From contig DATFXF010000229.1 in the NCBI GenBank assembly GCA_035258565.1, positions 1-14,198 on the forward strand: a DNA stretch of 14,198 nucleotides. The letters are read 5' to 3'. The DNA comes from DATFXF01 sp035258565 (lineage in GTDB: Bacteria > Acidobacteriota > Terriglobia > Acidiferrales > UBA7541). The translations under genes and the position numbers were made by a program. This document shows positions 6,061 through 12,720 of the stretch, piece by piece (positions within the stretch are counted from its first letter, which is position 1; each line of letters starts with the position of its first letter). Under the pieces are notes generated by a model, which was not told the DNA's origin, ran no database searches, and was given only the letters and a program-made list of their open reading frames with translations.

Positions 6061-7287
6061 CTACCTCTTCACCCTGCGCGTCGGCTTCGCGATTTTCGCC
6101 TTGCGTTTCCCTTTCTCGGGTTCTTGAGCCGGAGGTCGGGCGCCGTCCCCCGAGACTTCTGCGGTGGATTTTCCTCCGCGCGGCACCTGGTCCAGGCTGC
6201 CGAAGTCTTCGACTTCCCAAACGGCCCGGACACTCGCCTTGGGCGGCATCACCTCCTGCTTCGGCCGGTGCCATTCGGGCTCGATCGAGTGACACCCCTG
6301 GCAATAGACTCCCTGCCCGGCGAGCTCCGGCGGCGGGAAAGGCGAGTTCTCCGCGAACTCGAGGTCTTCCTTCAGCTCGCGCTCGATGCGCGCTTCGATC
6401 TCGGCGCGGTTTTTCGCGTCCCAGATTCTGTTTTCGGTCAGAAACTTTTCATAGCGGTCCAGGGGGTCGCGCGCCTTCCAATAGGCGAACATCTCCTTCG
6501 GAACATACTCGGCCGCATCGTGCTGCGCATGGCCGCGCATGCGCATCGTTTTCGCTTCGATGAGCACCGGCCCCTCGCCCGCGCGGCACCTCTCCACCGC
6601 CTCTTTCGCAGTCTCGTAAACCGCGACGACGTCGTTGCCGTCCACGATGTAGCTTGCGATGCCGTAGGCCCGAGCGCGATCGGCGAGGTTCTCGAGCGGC
6701 ACCTGACGCTTCACCGGCGTCGAATAGGCCCATTGGTTGTTCTCCACGACACAGACAAATGGTGCCTTCTGTCCCGCCGCGAAGTTCATGCCTTCGTGGA
6801 ACGCGCCGGTCGAGGTGCCGCCATCGCCAATCCAGGTCATGGCCACGATCTTCTGTCCCAGATAGCGCCCCGCCAGGGCCACGCCGGTCATGACCGGAAT
6901 CAGGTCGCCCAGCACGGAGATGGGCGAGACGACGTGACGCATCTTCAAGTCGCCGAAGTGGCTGGTGCCATCCTTGCCGAGCGTCGGTGAGGTGTGGCGC
7001 GCCATATATTGGGTGAGAATGTCGCGTGGCTTGTAGCCTTTCACGAGCAGGGCGCCGACGTTGCGGATCATCGGTGCCATCCAATCGCGGGGCTCCAGCG
7101 CATAGGCGGTCCCCACCGAAGTGGCTTCCTGTCCGAGGCTTAAGTAGAGTCCGCCGACCAGTTTGTTCTGGCGGAACAGCCGTTCGAGTTGCTCCTCGAG
7201 CGTCCGATTGAGCTTCATATAGTAATAGAGCTCAAGGTGCTGCCCGCGGGTGAGTGAAGCCTTCATCCCTTGCTCGGTTGTGCGCAC
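6061..7287 (-). CDS. 2-oxo acid dehydrogenase E1 component, alpha subunit, with extended C-terminal tail
   Basis: The catalytic alpha subunit of the ThDP-dependent E1. With the GTG start it has 408 residues. The ThDP-Mg motif runs from GDGG (154-157) to NN (183-184). MAPMIRNVGALL and SPISVLGDLIPV resemble branched-chain-type E1-alpha, and RMRGHAQHD follows (about 249-257). The conserved part ends near PFPPPELAGQGVY. After that comes a tail of about 80 residues with CQGCH (329-333) and a final basic stretch rich in Lys/Arg, which is unusual for this subunit. The start is uncertain. The GTG at 7287 has GAGGAG 3 nt upstream and lies 7 nt after the lipB stop. The ATG at 7266 fits the conserved N-terminus equally well. 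An ATG at 7341 would overlap lipB by 47 nt. The gene sits in the middle of the operon, 2 nt before E1-beta. Confidence 0.92.
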   Translation of the reverse strand: MRTTEQGMKASLTRGQHLELYYYMKLNRTLEEQLERLFRQNKLVGGLYLSLGQEATSVGTAYALEPRDWMAPMIRNVGALLVKGYKPRDILTQYMARHTSPTLGKDGTSHFGDLKMRHVVSPISVLGDLIPVMTGVALAGRYLGQKIVAMTWIGDGGTSTGAFHEGMNFAAGQKAPFVCVVENNQWAYSTPVKRQVPLENLADRARAYGIASYIVDGNDVVAVYETAKEAVERCRAGEGPVLIEAKTMRMRGHAQHDAAEYVPKEMFAYWKARDPLDRYEKFLTENRIWDAKNRAEIEARIERELKEDLEFAENSPFPPPELAGQGVYCQGCHSIEPEWHRPKQEVMPPKASVRAVWEVEDFGSLDQVPRGGKSTAEVSGDGARPPAQEPEKGKRKAKIAKPTRRVKR

Positions 7288-7294
7288 TTGCTCC

Positions 7295-8020
7295 TCATGC
7301 GGTGGCGGCAAGCGGTGGCGCGGCGGCGTGCATCCGTTCATCGAGCGCCTGGCGTGTCACCGGCTGCATCTCCAGTGCGAATACTTTCCCCAATTGATCC
7401 ACGATTTGCGGTGCCACTTCGGCTACGCTCACCGGGCGTCCCAGCAGGCGCTCGAGTGATGTGGGACGCTTGTCGGGCATGCCGCAGGGTACAATCAAAT
7501 CGAAATAGCGCAGGTCGGTCGAAACGTTGTAGGCAAAGCCGTGCGAGGTCACCCAACGGCTGATATGCACGCCGATGGCGGCAAGCTTTTCTTCCCCGGC
7601 GCCCGGCTCTTCTACCCAGACCCCGGTCTTGCCGGGCAGACGCGTTGCCGCGATCCCGAACTCCGCGCTCGCACGGATCAGTGCTTCTTCGAGCTGGCGG
7701 ACGTACCAGACAACATCCGGGCGAATCTCGGCCAAGTTTAGAATCGGATAACCAACCAGTTGGCCGGGGCCGTGATAAGTGATATCGCCGCCGCGATCGG
7801 TTGCACAGAACTCTACCTTCATCTGCCGCAGCACGTGGTCAGAGGCGCGCAGGTGCTCCGGCCTGCCGTTTCGGCCGAGAGTGATGACGTGCGGATGCTC
7901 GCAAAGCAGAAGGACATCCGGAACGGCCTGCGCTTTGCGCGCGCGGACGATGCGCCGCTGCCATTCCCAGGCCTCGTGGTAGGGAATCAGCGCAAGTTCG
8001 ACAACCAGACAAGGTTTCAT
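7295..8020 (-). CDS. lipB: Octanoyl-[acyl-carrier-protein]:protein N-octanoyltransferase (LipB)
   Basis: A cytoplasmic enzyme that moves octanoate from acyl carrier protein to the target lysine of lipoyl domains, the first step of lipoate synthesis. The 241 residues carry CEHPHVITLGR (40-50), DRGGDITYHGPGQLVGYPIL (75-94), LPGKTGVWV (128-136) and KLAAIGVHISRWVTSHGFA (145-163, catalytic-site Lys145). The acyl-thioester Cys179 is in IVPCGMPDKRPTSLE. All the key motifs are intact. The ATG overlaps the lpdA stop as ATGA, so the longer frame open to 8305 is not the gene. The E2 encoded three genes downstream is an obvious substrate. LipA, which adds the sulfurs, is not in the window. Confidence 0.96.
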   Translation of the reverse strand: MKPCLVVELALIPYHEAWEWQRRIVRARKAQAVPDVLLLCEHPHVITLGRNGRPEHLRASDHVLRQMKVEFCATDRGGDITYHGPGQLVGYPILNLAEIRPDVVWYVRQLEEALIRASAEFGIAATRLPGKTGVWVEEPGAGEEKLAAIGVHISRWVTSHGFAYNVSTDLRYFDLIVPCGMPDKRPTSLERLLGRPVSVAEVAPQIVDQLGKVFALEMQPVTRQALDERMHAAAPPLAATA

Positions 8021-9414
8021 GCGTGGATCGCCAGGCCGCGGACCGAGGCGAAGGCGTCGCCCATGGCCTCCCAGACGGTGGGGTGTGCGTGCACGGTGAA
8101 CAACATGTCGTCGAGCGTAGCCTCGAGTTCGAGCGCCGTCACCGCCTCCGCGATCACCTCGGTGGCCTGCGGGCCGATGATGTGCACGCCCAGCACCTCG
8201 CCGTATTGCTCCTCCGCGACGACTTTGACGAATCCCTCGTGCTGGCCGAGGATTGACGCTCTGCTGTTCGCAGTGAACGGAAACTTGCCCGTCTTGACCT
8301 TCCATCCCTCCTCACGCGCTTGCCGCTCGGTGAGTCCCACCGAACCAATCTGCGGCTCGCAGTAGGTGGCATTCGGGATGCGATTGCGCTCGAGCGTGGG
8401 CACCTCTTTCCCCGCCATTTTGCCCACGGCAATGATCCCTTCCATCGAAGCGGCGTGCGCCAGCTGCGGCATACCGGCAACGATGTCACCGATGGCGTAA
8501 AGCTTGGGCTCAGCCGTTTCCATGTAAGGCCCCACGTGGACGAAGCCTCGCTCGAGCTTCGCCTTGGTCTTCTCGAGCCCGATGTTCTCTGTATTCGGCC
8601 GGCGGCCGACGGCTATCAGGATCTTCTCCGCCTGAAGCGTCTGGGCCTTGCCGGACTTGTCTAGAAAGGTCACGCTCGCTCCCTGGGCATCTTTCTTCAC
8701 TGATTCCACTTGGGCTTCGGTGAAGATCTTGATCCCTTTTTTGCGAAAGGCCCTGGCGAGTTCGGCGGAGATCTCCTCGTCTTCGAGCGGCACGATTCGC
8801 GGGAGCATCTCGAGGAGGGTGACCTCGGTGCCGAAGGAGTTGTAGATGGAGGCGAACTCGACGCCCACGGCTCCCGCCCCGACCACGATAAGCGATTTGG
8901 GAATGCCCGGCAGCGTCAGAATTTCCCTGTTACTCAAGATGGTCTTGCCGTCGAACTCGACTCCCGGCAGCGAGCGTGCCTCAGACCCGGTGGCCAGTAG
9001 GATGTGCGTGGCCTCGACTTCAGCCGTCTGGCCGTCCTTCTCGACGGTTACCCGGCCCGGCCCGGCCCAGCGGCCCCAGCCCTGCATGGATTCGACTTTG
9101 TTCTTGCGGAACAGAAACTCGATGCCCTTGGCGTGCTTCTTGATGATCTTGTCCTTGCGTGCCAGGACGGCAGCCCAGTCGAGGCTGAAATCTTTGACTC
9201 CGATGCCGAATTCCTTGGCATTCTTGAAGTGCTCGTAGATCTCGGCGTGGTGTAGAAAGACCTTGGTGGGGATGCAGCCCACGTGCAGGCAGGTGCCCCC
9301 CAAGAAGCCATCCTTTTCCACGACCAGTGTCTTCAAACCCCACTGGGAGGCGCGGATTGCGGTCACATAGCCGCCAGGCCCGCTGCCAATGATGGCCAGA
9401 TCGTATTTCGACAA
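8017..9414 (-). CDS. lpdA: Dihydrolipoyl dehydrogenase (E3)
   Basis: A homodimeric flavoprotein (465 residues) that re-oxidises dihydrolipoyl groups on E2 with NAD+. The FAD-binding motif GSGPGG is at 10-15. The redox disulfide pair Cys42/Cys47 lies in GGTCLHVGCIPTK, where His replaces the commonest Asn. The NAD-binding motif GAGAVG is at 179-184. The C-terminal active-site dyad is His444 and Glu449 in HAHPTVWEAMGD. The start is TTG at 9414: GGGAGGGG lies 4-5 nt upstream and the protein then begins MSKYDLAIIG, right at the FAD fold. It is the first gene of the operon and overlaps lipB by 4 nt. Because lpdA proteins often serve several complexes, this copy may also supply others in the cell. 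Confidence 0.96.
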   Translation of the reverse strand: MSKYDLAIIGSGPGGYVTAIRASQWGLKTLVVEKDGFLGGTCLHVGCIPTKVFLHHAEIYEHFKNAKEFGIGVKDFSLDWAAVLARKDKIIKKHAKGIEFLFRKNKVESMQGWGRWAGPGRVTVEKDGQTAEVEATHILLATGSEARSLPGVEFDGKTILSNREILTLPGIPKSLIVVGAGAVGVEFASIYNSFGTEVTLLEMLPRIVPLEDEEISAELARAFRKKGIKIFTEAQVESVKKDAQGASVTFLDKSGKAQTLQAEKILIAVGRRPNTENIGLEKTKAKLERGFVHVGPYMETAEPKLYAIGDIVAGMPQLAHAASMEGIIAVGKMAGKEVPTLERNRIPNATYCEPQIGSVGLTERQAREEGWKVKTGKFPFTANSRASILGQHEGFVKVVAEEQYGEVLGVHIIGPQATEVIAEAVTALELEATLDDMLFTVHAHPTVWEAMGDAFASVRGLAIHA

Positions 9415-9531
9415 GGAACCCCTCCCTGCGGGCGGCAGGGCGCTCGATGAAGAACTGGAATGGGAGCGAAAAGGCCGGCGCCGCCCGTCCCCAGCCTTCG
9501 GGGGCCGTCCCTTCGCAGCGAACCGAATTTT

Positions 9532-9561
9532 ATTCTATCAGCCGGTCCTACGTGGTCGCAA
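9532..9561 (-). promoter_or_regulatory. Candidate promoter of the lpdA-lipB-E1-E2 operon
   Basis: On the minus strand TTGCGA (9561-9556) and TAGAAT (9537-9532) are separated by 18 nt. The -10 matches five of six bases, the -35 four of six. Transcription would start near 9525 and give a leader of about 110 nt before the TTG start, long enough to hold a control element, although I see only short stems in it. Confidence 0.45.
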
Positions 9562-9698
9562 CTCGTGTGCCACGTCAACACCGCTAACCATTCGCCTATT
9601 CCTCGCACCCGAAATCCGCGGCAGCGATTCTGCGATGCAGATTTTGGTGGGACGTAGATTCTGCTCCACTTAGAATTACCCCATCCTGAAAGCAACTC

Positions 9699-10439
9699 AT
9701 GGGTGGATCCGCCGATCTCGAGGGCTCGAGAATTGCCGCGCCGGACCCTGCTGGCCTGAAGGCGGAAAGCCAGGCTGGCACCTGGCGGCAGAGCAAATGG
9801 CTGATCCTCATTGAGTTGATTGTCGTTGCTCTCGTCTTTGTAGCCGACGCCCGGAAATTCATTCCCTTCAGCAAGACTCCGTTCCTGCTGGTATTGGGAT
9901 GGATTTCGCTTTGGGTGCGCAAAATCCGCTGGCGCGACATGGGACTGAGCCGTTACCGGACCTGGCGGAGGACCCTAGGATTCGGCATAGGAGCTGGGCT
10001 TGTGCTGGAGGCATTTCAGCTCTTTATTAGCCAGCCGCTCCTCGTGCGGATCCTAGCGAAGCAGCCAGACCTCGAACTTTTTCGCGCCTTGCACGGAAAT
10101 CTCCAGTGGACACTGATCGCCCTTGCTGGGACCTGGACCCTCGCGGCCTTCGGAGAGGAGATGGTGTATCGCGGCTACCTGATGAACCGGGTTGCCGACC
10201 TGATGAATCGCACGAGGCTTGCCTGGATCGTCAGCCTGATTGCGGTCCACGTCGGATTTGGGTTGGCCCATGCGTACCAGGGAGTGACTGGCATTATTGA
10301 CGAGGGTCTTGCAGGACTCTTGCTGGGCCTGATTTATCTGCGTACCGGGCGTAACTTGGCCGTACCGATCATTGCGCACGGAATCGAAGACTCGATCGAT
10401 TTTGTGCTGATCTTCTTTGGGAAATACCCTGGGATGTAG
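9699..10439 (+). CDS. CPBP-family intramembrane metalloprotease
   Basis: A multi-pass membrane protein of 246 residues in the CPBP (CAAX protease and bacteriocin-processing) family, predicted to be a glutamic/metal-type intramembrane protease. All three motifs are present: EEMVYRGYL with Glu153, Glu154 and Arg158; FGLAH with His191; and HGIED with His227 and Asp231. Hydrophobic segments occur at about 34-50, 60-73, 93-112, 138-150, 175-190, 203-214 and 232-240. The first 30 residues are hydrophilic and not part of the domain. Only a weak SD (GAAAG) precedes the ATG, and a -10-like TAGAAT lies at 9671-9676 without a good -35. The gene is divergent from lpdA and followed by a separately promoted DksA-like gene, so the neighbours give no hint of a substrate. 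Bacterial members have roles in bacteriocin immunity or protein processing, but most are uncharacterised. Confidence 0.9.
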   Translation: MGGSADLEGSRIAAPDPAGLKAESQAGTWRQSKWLILIELIVVALVFVADARKFIPFSKTPFLLVLGWISLWVRKIRWRDMGLSRYRTWRRTLGFGIGAGLVLEAFQLFISQPLLVRILAKQPDLELFRALHGNLQWTLIALAGTWTLAAFGEEMVYRGYLMNRVADLMNRTRLAWIVSLIAVHVGFGLAHAYQGVTGIIDEGLAGLLLGLIYLRTGRNLAVPIIAHGIEDSIDFVLIFFGKYPGM

Positions 10440-10546
10440 GGCTTATGCCCGTCCTTGTCTGTTGCGATTATGGCCGGGCTCATCGGCTCGAGCCTCGGGA
10501 GACGGCTTTCGGGAGGGGTTTCGGCCGGCGCTGCTTCGCGCCTTTC

Positions 10547-10575
10547 TTGACAGTTTTTTGTTGCGCGCCTAGAAT
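10547..10575 (+). promoter_or_regulatory. Near-consensus sigma70 promoter of the DksA-like gene
   Basis: TTGACA (10547-10552), a 17-nt spacer and TAGAAT (10570-10575) make the best promoter in the window: a perfect -35, optimal spacing and five of six -10 bases. The start point would be near 10582, giving a leader of about 38 nt. Confidence 0.8.
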
Positions 10576-10619
10576 GGCCGGTTTGGCTCGACGAAATAGG
10601 TCACTGTGGGGCCACGGCA

Positions 10620-10973
10620 ATGGACAAGAAGCGACTCGATTACTACCGGAAAAAGCTCCTGGCCAAGCGCGAGGAGCTACTGCGGAACATCGCGCGCACC
10701 GAAGAGGAGGGGCGCGCCGCGGACGACGATCCGACCGTGGACCTCGCCGACAAGGCAGCCAACTCCTATACCAAGGAGTTTCTCTTTGGGCAGACCAATC
10801 ACGACCGCGCAACCCTGCAATTGATCGACGAGGCTCTGGAACGCATCCGGGAAAGCGAGTTTGGTCTGTGCGCGAATTGCCGAGAAGAGATGCAGCAGAA
10901 GCGACTAGAGGCGGTGCCGTGGGCTCGGCACTGCATTACCTGCCAAGAAAAGCACGAAATGGGGCAGTTCTGA
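10620..10973 (+). CDS. DksA/TraR-family C4 zinc-finger protein
   Basis: A 117-residue protein of the DksA/TraR family, whose members insert a coiled coil into the secondary channel of RNA polymerase and adjust initiation, in some cases with ppGpp. Residues 3-35 and 60-80 are the two helices of the coiled coil. The tip between them has DLADKA (41-46), matching the DxxDxA tip motif needed for DksA activity. The zinc finger is complete with Cys84, Cys87, Cys105 and Cys108 (LCANC and CITCQEK). It is shorter than E. coli DksA (151 residues), mainly at the N-terminus, and close to the size of many DksA-like paralogs. Only a short G-run (GGGG) lies upstream of the ATG, which begins the helix directly. 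The strong promoter just upstream implies its own transcription. True DksA versus a paralog cannot be settled here. Confidence 0.9.
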   Translation: MDKKRLDYYRKKLLAKREELLRNIARTEEEGRAADDDPTVDLADKAANSYTKEFLFGQTNHDRATLQLIDEALERIRESEFGLCANCREEMQQKRLEAVPWARHCITCQEKHEMGQF

Positions 10974-11037
10974 GTCCGTTCCCTGCCGGTTTCCCCCCTC
11001 CTGGCAATTGTCCTTCGATGAGGTCTCAGAGGTATGG

Positions 11038-11246
11038 CCTGCAGTCGCGCGCCGAACCAAGCCGCGCCAGAAACGCCGGCAGACGGTGCGTGTCGCTTAC
11101 GCGCTTGGTGCCGGCACGCTGAGTTGACAAGCTCAGGGTCTTGCTGGTAGATGATGTGTTTGCCAGTGGCGTGATGCTCGAGGCGTGCGCGACGGTCTCG
11201 ATAAGGCCTGGCTGCAAACAGAGTTGGCGGAGTAACGGGGAGAATG
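11038..11246 (+). pseudogene. ComF-like phosphoribosyltransferase remnant, broken over three frames
   Basis: Three consecutive pieces in three reading frames line up with the C-terminal half of ComF-type phosphoribosyltransferases. Frame A (to TGA 11125-11127) has RRTKPRQKRRQTVRVAYAL, like the RR-x-NV-x-x-AF/AY region. Frame B (11123-11201) has LRVLLVDDVFASGVMLEACA, the PRPP-binding loop (canonical LLVDDV-x-TTGAT). Frame C (11205-11246) has GLAANRVGGVTGRM, like the AGA-x-x-V-x-VVT strand after it. The N-terminal half, including its zinc site, is missing, because the DksA-like gene occupies that space. So this is a decayed 3' fragment and not a working gene. ComF is involved in DNA uptake in naturally competent bacteria, but nothing here shows competence. 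The PRPP loop is the firmest part of the call. Confidence 0.5.
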
Positions 11247-11369
11247 AGCGGAATGAGTTCTCACGGCCAAGATGGGTGGCCATCCCGGCTGAGAGGTTTG
11301 CCGCGGGGTCCAGTGGCGGAGAGGCGCCCCCTCGGAGCTTCTCTGACCTCGAGCGGTCGGCCGGGAATC

Positions 11370-11879
11370 ATGCAGGAGCCGGTGCTGGTGCTGAATGCCA
11401 CCTTTGAGCCCATCAACGTCACCGCCGTGCGCCGCGCCATGGTGCTGCTGCTGAAGGGCGTGGCCCAGGCGGAAGAACTCAATCACGCTGAGGTTCACTC
11501 GGCTACGAAGGCGCTCCGGGTTCCTTCGGTGATCCGACTGCTCGCTTACCGGCACATCCCCCAGCAGACCCGCGCGCTTTCGCGCAAGAATATCCTGCTG
11601 CGCGATCACAACACCTGTCAGTTCTGCGGGCGCGGATTCCCCGCTTCAGAGCTGACGCTCGACCATGTGGTGCCGCGCTCCCGCGGAGGCCACTCCTCCT
11701 GGGAGAATCTGGTGGCCTGCTGCTATCGGTGCAACAACAACAAGGGCGATCGCACGCCCGAGGAGGCTGGCCTCCAACTGGTCCGCCGTCCGCGTCCCTT
11801 CACGCTGCACACCTCGCGGCAGTTGATGCGTTTGATCGGCCACAAGGACGAGAAGTGGCGCAAGTACCTGTTCTACTGA
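11370..11879 (+). CDS. HNH endonuclease family protein
   Basis: A 169-residue protein with a conserved N-terminal part (PVLVLNATFEPINV, 4-17; RAMVLLLKG, 22-30) followed by an HNH nuclease fold. The fold shows a zinc site with CQFC (83-86) and CYRC (118-121), the catalytic DHVVPRSRGG (98-107) with His99, and WENLVACC with Asn113, then NNNKGDRTP. This arrangement is common to a widespread family of free-standing bacterial HNH proteins, which are of unknown role and usually not linked to a methylase. The frame is open upstream to an ATG at 11244, but the extra 42 residues are unlike the family and overlap the phosphoribosyltransferase remnant, so the ATG at 11370 (weak GGGA upstream) is preferred. 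No toxin, methylase or phage gene is adjacent. Confidence 0.88.
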   Translation: MQEPVLVLNATFEPINVTAVRRAMVLLLKGVAQAEELNHAEVHSATKALRVPSVIRLLAYRHIPQQTRALSRKNILLRDHNTCQFCGRGFPASELTLDHVVPRSRGGHSSWENLVACCYRCNNNKGDRTPEEAGLQLVRRPRPFTLHTSRQLMRLIGHKDEKWRKYLFY

Positions 11880-12004
11880 TTTGTAGAGACCGCCTTTTCC
11901 TCAGCAATTTCGTAATACGATAGGAACTGACTTGGGGATTGAAAGCGCGCAAGTTACAGAAAACACAAACGGCAAAAACGACAAAACGGAAGAAATGCCT
12001 GTTT

Positions 12005-12025
12005 TTCCTGCCAAATTCCTGCCAA
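12005..12025. repeat. Tandem pair of a 10-nt sequence
   Basis: TTCCTGCCAA occurs at 12005-12014 and again at 12016-12025, an 11-nt period of about one helical turn. It lies between the HNH gene and the convergent small gene. Two copies only, so chance is possible and no function is claimed. Confidence 0.4.
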
Positions 12026-12029
12026 GAAT

Positions 12030-12048
12030 GGGCCGGTTGCCCCGGCCC
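12030..12048. terminator. GC-rich hairpin between convergent genes
   Basis: GGGCCGG (12030-12036) and CCGGCCC (12042-12048) form a perfect 7-bp stem with a 5-nt loop, 12 nt past the stop of the minus-strand 59-residue gene and 150 nt past the HNH gene. Neither side has a real T-run (ATTCTTGG on the minus strand), so it may be a weak or factor-dependent stop. Confidence 0.35.
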
Positions 12049-12059
12049 CAGAATTGCCC

Positions 12060-12239
12060 CTATGAGGGCGCGGCCTTCGCTCGTTTTTCCTGTTGGCGTT
12101 TCTTGGCGTCTGCGAGAATCGAATTCAGTTCCCTGGCCAACTTCCCGATACGCACCTGCTCATCCTCTGTGAAATTATCCAGCACAGTTTTGTAAGCTTC
12201 CTCGAACGCCCTTCGGTTACTATCACTGATATGGGGCAT
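12060..12239 (-). CDS. Small hypothetical protein, 59 residues, predicted helical
   Basis: I do not recognise this protein. It begins MPHISDSNRRAFEEAYKTVL, is highly charged, has no signal peptide, Cys or membrane segment, and ends in a basic helix-like stretch (ADAKKRQQEKRAKAAPS). Heptad-like spacing of Leu, Ile and Val (about 20-42) suggests one or two amphipathic helices. Support for it being real is good: AGGAGG with 7-nt spacing sits before the ATG, and a -35/-10 pair lies just upstream. The same frame is open up to 12383, but the SD decides the short start. It is convergent with the HNH gene and divergent from a Sel1 fragment. A DNA- or protein-binding adaptor would fit its composition, but that is only a guess. 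Confidence 0.65.
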   Translation of the reverse strand: MPHISDSNRRAFEEAYKTVLDNFTEDEQVRIGKLARELNSILADAKKRQQEKRAKAAPS

Positions 12240-12260
12240 ACCAACGCCTCCTGTTCGGTA

Positions 12261-12288
12261 GTTAAAGCGGAATCGGGTTCGCTGTCCA
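12261..12288 (-). promoter_or_regulatory. Candidate promoter of the 59-residue gene
   Basis: On the minus strand TGGACA (12288-12283) and TTTAAC (12266-12261) are 16 nt apart, matching five and four of six consensus bases. Transcription would start near 12254, leaving a short leader that holds the AGGAGG ribosome site. Confidence 0.45.
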
Positions 12289-12309
12289 GCGCGAATCCCT
12301 CCGGACCAG

Positions 12310-12528
12310 TTCAGTAACGTCAATGAAGCCGTGAAATTCCTGACTTTGGCTGCCGACAAAGGAAATGCCCAAGCGCAGTTCAACCTGGCCGGGCTCTATG
12401 CTTCTGGTGCAGGCGTCAAGCGCGATCTGCGGAAGGCCTACTCTTTATTCGTTCTCGCGGGAAAAACGCTCGACGTCAGCGAGGAACTTAGAGCCTGTAA
12501 CAAAACCCTCCCAGTCGCAGCGGCCTAA
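12310..12528 (+). pseudogene. Fragment of a Sel1-repeat protein
   Basis: The frame ending at TAA 12526-12528 contains one convincing Sel1-like (TPR-related) repeat: NEAVKFLTLAADKGNAQAQF followed by NLAGLYASGAGVKRDLRKAY. Sel1 proteins normally have several such 36-residue repeats and a signal peptide. Here the frame is open back only to a stop at 12259-12261, and the residues before NEAV do not resemble a repeat or a signal. There is no SD before the GTG at 12331. So this looks like the 3' end of a larger gene whose front has been lost, probably replaced by the region now holding the 59-residue gene's promoter. A very short real protein of 65 residues starting at the GTG cannot be excluded. 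Confidence 0.55.
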
Positions 12529-12548
12529 TGTCCGGCAAGGCCGTTTTT
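12519..12548 (+). terminator. Likely terminator at the end of the Sel1 fragment
   Basis: CGGCC (12521-12525) pairs with GGCCG (12539-12543), extended by a G-U and an A-T pair, with a 13-nt loop, followed by TTTTT at 12544-12548. The stem includes the Sel1-fragment stop codon. This fits an old intrinsic terminator preserved with the gene's 3' end. Confidence 0.5.
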
Positions 12549-12720
12549 CGTAGAAGTGGATCGTTTCCGAATCGGCCCGTGATACGACAAGAACACCCGT
12601 ACTCCGCACAATGTCGGTAAACCCGTCGGCGACAAGGCACAGCTATTTCCCAGAGTACCGTGAGAACGAAGTCGACCGGGTGCGTGGCAGGGCCGCTTGC
12701 GAAATCACCAAGCTTCCGCA
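12549..12720. other. Stretch between Sel1 fragment and VOC gene, nothing recognised
   Basis: No family is recognisable on either strand. A 42-codon + strand frame (ATG 12611 to TAG 12739, containing HSYFPEYRENEVDRVRGRAA) has no SD and runs into the end of the VOC gene, so I do not call it. Its composition would also fit a degraded coding remnant. Confidence 0.4.

Noticed and set aside
5084..6304. Longer E1-beta reading from an upstream start at 6304
   Set aside because: The extra 82 residues are the out-of-frame copy of the E1-alpha tail and have no E1-beta similarity. GTG 6058 has a good SD and gives the family length.
6241..6310. CQGCH in E1-alpha as a c-type heme site
   Set aside because: Heme attachment to CxxCH needs export to the periplasm; E1-alpha has no signal peptide and works in the cytoplasm. 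The motif is still reported as an oddity.
3765..6990. Three long + strand open frames (about 506, 281 and 347 codons) opposite the E2, E1-beta and E1-alpha genes
   Set aside because: They are antisense to strongly supported genes, rich in Arg, His, Gly and Ala without any family motif, and are the usual by-product of GC-rich codon bias.
10445..11122. A 225-codon + strand frame overlapping the DksA-like gene
   Set aside because: It covers the DksA-like coding region and its promoter in another frame, shows no motif, and the DksA-like frame has all zinc Cys and the tip motif.
11124..11152. TTGACA at 11124-11129 as a promoter for the HNH gene
   Set aside because: The -35 is perfect but the best -10 at 17-18 nt (GTAGAT/TAGATG) is poor, and the sequence is explained as part of the phosphoribosyltransferase remnant.
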